Source: an uncultured Collinsella sp.
GTDB taxonomy: Bacteria > Actinomycetota > Coriobacteriia > Coriobacteriales > Coriobacteriaceae
Reading direction: 5' to 3'
Assembly: GCA_900757265.1 (NCBI GenBank)
Contig: CAAENW010000258.1
Location: forward strand, 1-10,009
Length of the DNA: 10,009 bases
Shown here piece after piece: positions 4,037-10,009 of this stretch. Under the pieces are notes generated by a model. The model did no database searches, was not told where the DNA came from, and worked only from the letters and a program-made list of their open reading frames with translations. The number at the start of each line of letters is the position of its first letter. Position 1 is the stretch's first letter. The position numbers and the translations under genes are program-made.

Positions 4037-6826
4037 ATGGATGGTCCAAGCGTGAGTCTCGGCAGCAAACTATCCAACGCAAAGGTCTCCTTTGCGATAT
4101 TTAAGCGCGACATTAAGCGACTGCTTATGAACCCCGTCGCCCTGGTGGTTACCTTGGGCGTGTGCGTCATTCCCTCGCTGTATGCCTGGTACAACATCGT
4201 TGCCAACTGGGATCCGTACGGAAATACCCAGGGCATTAAAATCGCCATCGCCAACAACGATCAGGGCACCCAGAATGACTTGGTGGGCGAGCTCAATGCA
4301 GGCGATAAGGTGGTCGACCAGCTCAAGGAAAACGATCAGCTGGGCTGGACCTTCGTCGACTCGGCTGCCGATGCCAAAGAGGGCGTCGAGAGCGGGGAAT
4401 ACTACGCGGCGATCGTAATCCCCAAGAACTTCTCCGACAATCTTGTCTCGATGCTCGATGGCAATTACCATCAGCCGAAGCTCACCTATTACGTCAATGA
4501 GAAGAAGAGCGCCATTGCGCCCAAGGTCACCGATACCGGTGCCAACACCATCGAGGAGCAGATCAACTCGGAGTTTGTCTCCACGGTGGGCGAGACTGTT
4601 GCCAGTATCGCCAAGGATGCCGGTGTCGATTTAAAGGACAAGGCAACCCAGACTCAGGACTCGCTGACAAGTTCGGTGTCCGAGGCATCCGACACCTTGG
4701 GTGAGGTGCGCGATTCGATTGGCGATATGAATGCCGCCATCGATAAGACGAGTGGCGCTATCGCCTCGGCTGATGCGGCGCTTGCCGGCTTGCAAGGTCA
4801 GGCACCGTCGCTGACGCAGGCAATCTCCCAGGGCAACGACCTGCTGGGCGAGGCTCGCGCCACGGCGGGCAACTCTATCACCTCGCTCTCCAAGGCACTC
4901 TCGGAAGGTAGCCTTGCACTCACCAAGACGTCAGCCTCCGCGAACGCTGCGATTGGCAAGCTAACGGGTACGGTCACATCTACGACCACCCGCATCGACA
5001 ACTCGCTCGAGTCTCTCCAGGCGACGATCGATCACAATAAGGCCGTTATCGGGCACTTGGAGATTCTCGTTAATGACACGTCGACAGGTTCCGAGGAAAT
5101 TGACGCGCGCATTGTATCGACCATCGATTCGCTTCGCGAGCAAAACCAGAAGCTGCAGAGCATCAAGGATGGCCTTTCTGCACAATCGAGCGCCATGGCA
5201 AACGACGCTACGGCAATCTCGAACGCGAGCAACGCACTCAACGCGGCAATTCAGACCGGTACGGCTAACCTCGGTCAGGCTCAGACCGATCTGGGTCAGA
5301 ACGCACTTCCGAAGGCTTCGAGCGCGCTTGACTCCTTTGCCGCCGTTTCGGGCGATTTGACCGGCATTGTGTCGGGTATGACCCCCACGATAGCGAGCGC
5401 GCGCGGCACGCTGGCGCAGCTCGACGCCACGCTCAAGCAGGCAAAGACCACGCTGTCCCAAACCGACGCCTCCCTTGCCAAGGTTCAGGACAAGCTCGTG
5501 ACCGCCGCCAATGACATTGCGGCGCTGCAGACCTCTGAGTCTATGGGCGAGTTAGCCGACCTCATGGACGTCGACGTCAATGACGTGGCAGATTTCATGG
5601 CATCTCCGGTTGAGCTGACGTCCAAGTCAATCTATCCGGTCAAGAGCTTTGGCTCGGGCATCGCGCCCTTCTACACCAATCTGGCGCTGTGGGTAGGCGG
5701 CTATGTGCTCATCGCTATCTATAAACTCGAGGTCGACCGCGAGGGCATCGGTAGCTTTACGGCGCGTCAGGGCTACTTTGGCCGCTGGCTGCTGCTGGTG
5801 ATCCTGGGTGCGTTGCAGGCCATCATCGTTACGGTGGGAGATCTGGTCATTGGCGTTCAGTGCGTCAATCCGCTGCTCTTTGTACTGGGCGGCATCGCTA
5901 TTTCGTTCACCTACGTCAACATCATCTATGCGCTGTCCATCACGTTTAAGCATATCGGTAAAGCCATTGGCGTCATCCTCGTCATTGTGCAGATCCCCGG
6001 CTCGTCGGGCATGTATCCCATCGAGATGATGCCCGGCTTCTTCCAATGGCTGCATCCGCTGCTGCCCTTCACCTATGGCATCAACCTGCTGCGCGAGACC
6101 GTCGGTGGCATGTATTCGTTCAACTACCTGTTCAACCTGTGCATCCTGGGCGTGTTCCTTGCCATCGCACTCTTTATTGGCTTGCAGCTGCGTCCGCTGC
6201 TGCTCAACCTCAACCTGCTCTTTGACAAGCAGCTTTCCACGACGGGCCTCATGATCTGCGAGTCCAACGACCTGCCGCGCCAGCGCTATTCGCTGCGCAC
6301 GGCCATGCGCGTCATGCTCGATTCGGATTCGTACCGTCGCGAGCTGCTCGATCATGCCGTGGCGTTTGAGCATCGCTACCCGTACTACATCAAGGGCGGT
6401 TTTGCCGCCGTGGTAGGCGTGCAGGTTCTGCTCTTTGTGCTTTCGACGGTGCTCGATATCGACAATAACGGCAAGATCATCCTGCTCGTTATCTGGATCA
6501 TTTCGGTTATCGCCATCTGCGGCTGGCTCATCAACATCGAATACATCCGTGCGAGCCTCAATACCCAGATGCGTATCTCGGCGCTTTCGGACGAGGACCT
6601 TCGCCGCGAGATGCGCGAGCACACGGCTGCCATCCCTGCCGCCCGTCGCATGTTTGGTCTCAACGCCAGCGAGCGTGGCGCCAAGGGAGGCGAACAGCCT
6701 ACGAGCCGTCTGTCGCATATCGGTGCGCATCGTAAGGCTCAAGATGCCGACGGCGCTGACAACGTAAACGGAAACGACGGGGACACCACCTCGCTTGGCA
6801 AGCACTCTAAAGGAGGTGAGGCATAA
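4037..6826 (+). CDS. YhgE/Pip-domain membrane protein with ABC-2-like C-terminal half, first of a tandem pair
   Basis: A 929-residue envelope protein of the YhgE/phage-infection-protein (Pip) family, whose cellular function is poorly known. A transmembrane helix spans about residues 32-51, followed by the family hallmark WYNIVANWDPYGNT at 51-64. A long extracytoplasmic region follows. From about 195 to 500 it is Ala/Ser/Thr/Gln-rich with heptad-like spacing, probably a coiled-coil stalk. The ABC-2-like membrane part starts at YPVKSFGSGIAPFYTNLALW (533-552), with helices near 544-563, 583-603, 613-633, 642-656 and 698-717. Beyond the family core lie a basic cytoplasmic segment (about 745-785), two extra helices (788-806, 813-832) and a hydrophilic Gly/Asp/Asn-rich tail. 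The start is uncertain: ATG 4037 has no well-placed ribosome binding site, while GTG 4052 has GGATGG 7 nt upstream. A stop at 4022 excludes a longer form. There is no ATPase partner nearby. Confidence 0.9.
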   Translation: MDGPSVSLGSKLSNAKVSFAIFKRDIKRLLMNPVALVVTLGVCVIPSLYAWYNIVANWDPYGNTQGIKIAIANNDQGTQNDLVGELNAGDKVVDQLKENDQLGWTFVDSAADAKEGVESGEYYAAIVIPKNFSDNLVSMLDGNYHQPKLTYYVNEKKSAIAPKVTDTGANTIEEQINSEFVSTVGETVASIAKDAGVDLKDKATQTQDSLTSSVSEASDTLGEVRDSIGDMNAAIDKTSGAIASADAALAGLQGQAPSLTQAISQGNDLLGEARATAGNSITSLSKALSEGSLALTKTSASANAAIGKLTGTVTSTTTRIDNSLESLQATIDHNKAVIGHLEILVNDTSTGSEEIDARIVSTIDSLREQNQKLQSIKDGLSAQSSAMANDATAISNASNALNAAIQTGTANLGQAQTDLGQNALPKASSALDSFAAVSGDLTGIVSGMTPTIASARGTLAQLDATLKQAKTTLSQTDASLAKVQDKLVTAANDIAALQTSESMGELADLMDVDVNDVADFMASPVELTSKSIYPVKSFGSGIAPFYTNLALWVGGYVLIAIYKLEVDREGIGSFTARQGYFGRWLLLVILGALQAIIVTVGDLVIGVQCVNPLLFVLGGIAISFTYVNIIYALSITFKHIGKAIGVILVIVQIPGSSGMYPIEMMPGFFQWLHPLLPFTYGINLLRETVGGMYSFNYLFNLCILGVFLAIALFIGLQLRPLLLNLNLLFDKQLSTTGLMICESNDLPRQRYSLRTAMRVMLDSDSYRRELLDHAVAFEHRYPYYIKGGFAAVVGVQVLLFVLSTVLDIDNNGKIILLVIWIISVIAICGWLINIEYIRASLNTQMRISALSDEDLRREMREHTAAIPAARRMFGLNASERGAKGGEQPTSRLSHIGAHRKAQDADGADNVNGNDGDTTSLGKHSKGGEA
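6809..6819 (+). promoter_or_regulatory. Near-perfect Shine-Dalgarno sequence inside the end of the first YhgE gene
   Basis: AAAGGAGGTGA at 6809-6819 is complementary over its whole length to the expected 16S rRNA 3' tail. GGAGG ends 10 nt before ATG 6827. It encodes the KGGE of the upstream protein's C-terminus, so the tail is partly dictated by this site. It allows strong, coupled translation of the second gene. Confidence 0.9.
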
Positions 6827-9016
6827 ATGAAAAACATCCTGCACCTGTTTAAGCGCGATGTCCAAAACGTGTCTCGCTCCGTGATCGGCATGGTCGTCGT
6901 GATGGGCCTGATCATCGTGCCATGTCTCTATGCATGGTTTAACATCGCCGGAAGCTGGGATCCCTACGGCAATACCGGCAACCTTAAGATTGCAGTGGTC
7001 AACACCGATGAGGGTTACGAGAGCGATCTGATTCCCGTCGAGGTCAACGTGGGCGAAAACGTAACCGCCACCCTGCGCGGCAACGAGAACTTCGACTGGG
7101 TCGTCCTCAACGACCGTGATAAGGCGATTGAGGGCGTTAAGTCGGGCGCGTACTACGCTGCCGTCGTTATCCCTAAAACGTTTAGCGCCGACATGATGAC
7201 GCTTTTCTCGACCGAGGTGAAGCACGCCGATATCGAGTTCTATGAGAATCAGAAGGCCAACGCCATCGTACAGATCGTGACTGAAAAGGGTTCGAGCGCC
7301 GTCCAGAGTCAGGTCAACGAGACCTTTACCAAGACCATCACGACCATCGGCCTTAAGACCGTGTCCAGCCTGCTCGACTATATGAGTACCGACCAGGTGA
7401 GCAGCTTTATCGCCAATCTGTCCTCGACGCTGGGCGATTCGGTCGAGGACCTGCAGGACGTTCAGGCGAGTGCGACGTCGCTCGCGGGCATTTTGAGCTC
7501 CACGTCCGATTCACTGACATCGGCGGGCGGCATGCTCAAGCAGACGGGCACCGTTGATGAGTCGACGAAGCAGCTGATGGAGCACGCCAAGAGTGGCATC
7601 AATGATTCCAAGGAAGCGCTCAAGGCCGCCAACGATGCCGTTGACGCGGCGATTGACGGAAGCGCGGGCTCGTTCGACAACGTGTCCGCCGAGCTTGCGA
7701 AGGCATTCGATGCCGCGAATAAGCATGTTGACCTTACGGTGTCTCAGCTCAACGAAGCCGCAGCGGCGCTCAATACGCGTGCTGACGATATCGATGCGAT
7801 GACCGATCAGCTCCGTAACCTTGCCGACCAGGTGAGTGATGACAAGCTCAAAGACGGTCTCGAGTCCGCTGCGACGTCGCTGGGCAGAATTGCCGTGGAG
7901 TACCGCAACAATGCGAAGGACCTGACGGCGACCGCAAAGTCCCTTTCGGACGGCATGGCGGAGGTCAACAACTCGCGTGCCGAGGTCGACCAGGCCATCG
8001 CCGATGCCAAGGCGGGTATCTCGGGAGCCAAGTCCGACTACGATTCCACGTTCTCGGTTAAGGCCAAGGAGCTCAAGAAGACCATTTCGGGCGTTCTGGA
8101 TTCCCTGAACGGTATCTCGGGTGACTTGGATAGCGCCGTGAGCGGTCTGACCGACGCCTCTGGCTCGCTCGCAAAGGGCCTCTCCAAGGCTGCGACGCTG
8201 GTCAACAAGGCTTCCGATCAGCTGGGTGAGGCATCGGACAAGATCAGCGCCTTTAAGGACGAGCTCGATGGCGCCCTGATGTCGGACGACCTTGCCACGA
8301 TCAAGACGATGATCGGCAACGATCCCGAGGGTTTGGCCGTGTCGCTTTCCGGCCCCGTCGCGCTCGACCGCAAGCCGGTCTATCCGATCCGCAATTACGG
8401 TTCGGCCATGGCGCCGTTCTATACGATCCTGTCGCTGTGGGTCGGCTCGATCGTGCTGGCGGCCATGATGAAGGTATCGGTTGACGATGAGCTCATCAAC
8501 GAGCTGATCCCCGTGCGCCTGCACGAGATCTACCTGGGCCGCTACCTGTTCTTTGGAGGTCTGGCCCTGCTGCAGGCGACACTCGTGTGCGCGGGCGACA
8601 TCCTGTTCTTTGGCATCCAATGCGACAACCCGCTGCAGTTTGTGCTGGCGGGCTGGGTCGCGAGTCTCGTGTTCTCCAATATCGTCTACACGCTCACGGT
8701 TTCGTTTGGCGATATCGGCAAGGCGCTCGCTGTCGTGCTGTTGGTCATGCAGGTCGGCGGTTCAGGCGGTACGTTCCCCATCGAGATGACCGGCCCCGTG
8801 TTCCAGGCGATCTACCCGTTCCTGCCGTTTACCCACGGCATCAACGCCATGCACGCCGCCATGGCTGGCGCCTACCATATGGAGTACTGGATTGAGCTGG
8901 GTATCTTGGCGAGCTACCTGATTCCGTCGCTGGGCCTGGGCGTCGTCTTCCGCCGCCCGGTCATCAAGGCCAACGACTGGATCATCGAAAAGCTGGAGTC
9001 GACCAAATTGATTTAG
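6827..9016 (+). CDS. YhgE/Pip-domain membrane protein with ABC-2-like C-terminal half, second of a tandem pair
   Basis: A 729-residue paralog of the preceding protein, starting at the base after its stop codon. A helix at about 18-38 leads into WFNIAGSWDPYGNTGNLKIA (37-56), the same hallmark as the first protein. The extracytoplasmic part (about 50-515) includes a long Ala/Ser/Asp-rich, helical, probably coiled-coil stretch from about 195 to 480. The membrane domain begins at YPIRNYGSAMAPFYTILSLW (519-538), with helices near 533-548, 573-595, 603-624, 630-645 and 688-708. The paralogs share landmarks such as QC.NPL..VL.G, the IGKA block, and PFT.GIN. It ends soon after the last core helix and lacks the extra two-helix tail of the first protein. 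Abutting reading frames and the strong ribosome binding site suggest near-equal production and a joint complex. Substrate and energy source are unknown; no role can be assigned from sequence. Confidence 0.92.
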   Translation: MKNILHLFKRDVQNVSRSVIGMVVVMGLIIVPCLYAWFNIAGSWDPYGNTGNLKIAVVNTDEGYESDLIPVEVNVGENVTATLRGNENFDWVVLNDRDKAIEGVKSGAYYAAVVIPKTFSADMMTLFSTEVKHADIEFYENQKANAIVQIVTEKGSSAVQSQVNETFTKTITTIGLKTVSSLLDYMSTDQVSSFIANLSSTLGDSVEDLQDVQASATSLAGILSSTSDSLTSAGGMLKQTGTVDESTKQLMEHAKSGINDSKEALKAANDAVDAAIDGSAGSFDNVSAELAKAFDAANKHVDLTVSQLNEAAAALNTRADDIDAMTDQLRNLADQVSDDKLKDGLESAATSLGRIAVEYRNNAKDLTATAKSLSDGMAEVNNSRAEVDQAIADAKAGISGAKSDYDSTFSVKAKELKKTISGVLDSLNGISGDLDSAVSGLTDASGSLAKGLSKAATLVNKASDQLGEASDKISAFKDELDGALMSDDLATIKTMIGNDPEGLAVSLSGPVALDRKPVYPIRNYGSAMAPFYTILSLWVGSIVLAAMMKVSVDDELINELIPVRLHEIYLGRYLFFGGLALLQATLVCAGDILFFGIQCDNPLQFVLAGWVASLVFSNIVYTLTVSFGDIGKALAVVLLVMQVGGSGGTFPIEMTGPVFQAIYPFLPFTHGINAMHAAMAGAYHMEYWIELGILASYLIPSLGLGVVFRRPVIKANDWIIEKLESTKLI

Positions 9017-9040
9017 CGCGACAATGTGGCGTTGACGGAA

Positions 9041-9059
9041 CATCGAGGCCTTCCGGCTC
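9041..9059 (+). terminator. Weak hairpin after the YhgE operon
   Basis: The stretch reading TCGAGGCC-TTCC-GGCTCGA, 27 nt after the operon stop, can form about seven pairs with one bulged G. It lacks a proper T tract (only TTT a few bases later), so it is at best a weak terminator. The stronger hairpin at 9111-9145 may be the true operon end. Confidence 0.25.
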
Positions 9060-9078
9060 GACGCTTTAGTTGAGTGAA

Positions 9079-9108
9079 TTGCATGAGCTGCTTGGTTGTT
9101 GCTACAGT
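9079..9108 (+). promoter_or_regulatory. Putative extended -10 promoter upstream of the EamA gene
   Basis: TTGCAT at 9079-9084 and TACAGT at 9103-9108 are separated by 18 nt, and TGC directly before the -10 gives an extended -10 motif. Transcription would start near 9115, that is, at the foot of or inside the hairpin at 9111-9140. TTGACC at 9148-9153 is a second possible -35 but has only a poor -10 (CATACG) 17 nt later. Confidence 0.42.
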
Positions 9109-9110
9109 AG

Positions 9111-9145
9111 CGGGGCGTGCCGGGGGTCCGGCGCGTCCCGTTTTT
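9111..9145 (+). terminator. Strong terminator hairpin between the YhgE operon and the EamA gene
   Basis: CGGGGCGTGCCGG at 9111-9123 pairs with CCGGCGCGTCCCG at 9128-9140 (13 bp, two of them G-U) around GGGT. TTTTT at 9141-9145 follows, then ATTT. It is a textbook intrinsic terminator. It could end the YhgE operon 95 nt after the stop, or sit at the 5' end of the EamA transcript if the promoter at 9079-9108 is real. Confidence 0.75.
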
Positions 9146-9216
9146 ATTTGACCATGAGGCGGCACGCAGCCATACGCGTGCGGACACCACGCCCAGATTG
9201 AGTGCGAGGATGTTCC

Positions 9217-10009
9217 ATGGCCCAATACGCTGCCAACGAAATCGAAAACATGCCCGATAGCCCTGTAGCCCGTGAGGATTTGGGCGCGGGTGGTATTCCC
9301 CGGGGTGCCGGCGCACGCTCGCCGTTGTTCTGGAAAGTTCTACTGCTTTCGGTGGCGATTATCTGGGGCTACTCCTTTACCACTATGAAGGACGCACTCG
9401 ACACCATTCCGGTGTTCGAGCTGGTCTATGTTCGCTTTCTCCCGGCATCACTGGTTATGTTTGCAATTTTCCATAAGCGCATCATCGCTCATTTCAATGC
9501 CCGCAACCTGATCGTCGGGCTTGGCATGGGCGCGCTCATGTGGGGTGCCTACGGTTTGCAGACGATCGGCCTGGCACAGACCACGGCGGGCAAGAGCGCT
9601 TTTTTGACCGGCACGTATTGCATCCTTGTGCCGTTTGCAAGCTATGTCCTGAGCGGTGAAAAGCTTACCCGGTATAACCTGGGTGCAGCGTTGTTGTGCC
9701 TGGCGGGTATTGGCCTGGTAGCGCTCGATAGCGTCGAGTTCAATGCCGGCGATGTTATTACCTTGGGCGGCGCGATCTTCTTCGCCATCCAGATGGCGGT
9801 GACTGCCAAGTACGGTCGCAAGATGGACATCAACGTCATCACGTTTTGGATGTTTGTGGGCAATGGCGTTTTGAGTTTAATCACGTCGCTGCTATTCGAG
9901 ACTCAGGCGCCCCTCTCTGCATGGACGCCGGAGTTTATCGGTGTGGCTGTTTTCCTCTCGGTGGGCTGCACATGCGCGGCGCTGCTCGTTCAAAACGTCG
10001 GTTTGGCGC
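9217..10009 (+). CDS. EamA/DMT-superfamily transporter (RhaT-like), partial at the window edge
   Basis: The reading frame runs from ATG 9217 to the edge, giving 264 residues of an expected ~300-330. GAGGA at 9206-9210 is a good ribosome binding site 6 nt before the start. After a 36-residue hydrophilic N-terminus comes the first EamA repeat (about 38-171). It has the family signatures AIIWGYSFTTMKDAL at 47-61, ELVYVRFLPASL at 68-79, and YGLQTIGLAQTTAGKSAFLT at 112-131. The second repeat begins near 176 with GDVITLGGAIFFAIQMAVTA and continues to the edge. Such proteins have ten transmembrane helices and export or import metabolites, often amino acids or related compounds. The substrate here cannot be told. 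The long soluble N-terminal extension is slightly unusual. The gene seems to be transcribed alone. Confidence 0.93.
   Translation, partial: MAQYAANEIENMPDSPVAREDLGAGGIPRGAGARSPLFWKVLLLSVAIIWGYSFTTMKDALDTIPVFELVYVRFLPASLVMFAIFHKRIIAHFNARNLIVGLGMGALMWGAYGLQTIGLAQTTAGKSAFLTGTYCILVPFASYVLSGEKLTRYNLGAALLCLAGIGLVALDSVEFNAGDVITLGGAIFFAIQMAVTAKYGRKMDINVITFWMFVGNGVLSLITSLLFETQAPLSAWTPEFIGVAVFLSVGCTCAALLVQNVGLA

Noticed and set aside
5627..7225. Antisense open frame of 532 codons opposite the YhgE pair
   Set aside because: It spans the junction of two well-supported genes, and its product is His/Asp/Ala-rich with no domain. It is a shadow caused by codon bias.
7511..8620. Antisense open frame of 369 codons opposite the second YhgE gene
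   Set aside because: Same explanation: a compositional shadow of the stalk region, with no ribosome binding site or family resemblance.
4037..9016. Type VII secretion locus, because EsaA also has a YhgE/Pip domain
   Set aside because: No WXG100 proteins, EssC-like ATPase or other secretion components are encoded nearby. The tandem arrangement differs from an esa/ess locus.

Overview
The window looks like the chromosome of a high-GC gut actinobacterium of the class Coriobacteriia, most likely Collinsella or a close relative. This is inferred from G/C-rich third codon positions, two very large YhgE/Pip-type membrane proteins in tandem, and intergenic palindromes built on a GGGAC-GTTC core. No rRNA marker is present, so the genus is not proven. 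No phage, IS transposase, CRISPR array, tRNA or rRNA was seen. All genes lie on the + strand.

Layout. (1) 1-839: the tail of a gene whose C-terminus carries a tyrosine cluster, best read as a bacterial tyrosine autokinase (CpsD/CapB type). It is followed after 17 nt by its likely partner, a CpsB/CapC PHP-type tyrosine phosphatase. This is the end of a capsule or exopolysaccharide control module. (2) 879-1379: a GNAT acetyltransferase whose first codons contain a perfect terminator-like hairpin with a T tract. (3) 1380-1581: tandem GGGAC motifs, an A/T-rich putative promoter and a terminator-like hairpin, leading into (4) 1582-3606: a complete HtpG (Hsp90) chaperone. (5) 3607-4036: a 430-bp gene-free stretch with three consecutive large palindromic elements, then a possible operator and promoter, then another hairpin with a T tract. 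(6) 4037-9016: two YhgE/Pip-domain membrane proteins, stop codon directly abutting start codon, the second with a near-perfect Shine-Dalgarno sequence inside the end of the first. (7) 9017-9216: a putative promoter plus hairpin with T tract. (8) 9217-end: a DMT/EamA-family transporter cut by the window edge.

How the parts fit. The kinase tail and CpsB form one functional pair. The two YhgE paralogs are translationally linked and probably form one envelope complex, possibly a hetero-oligomer. HtpG, GNAT and the EamA transporter look like independent units. The most interesting non-coding signals are the hairpins with T tracts in the leaders of htpG, yhgE and the EamA gene (and inside the GNAT gene), and the palindrome cluster between htpG and the YhgE pair.
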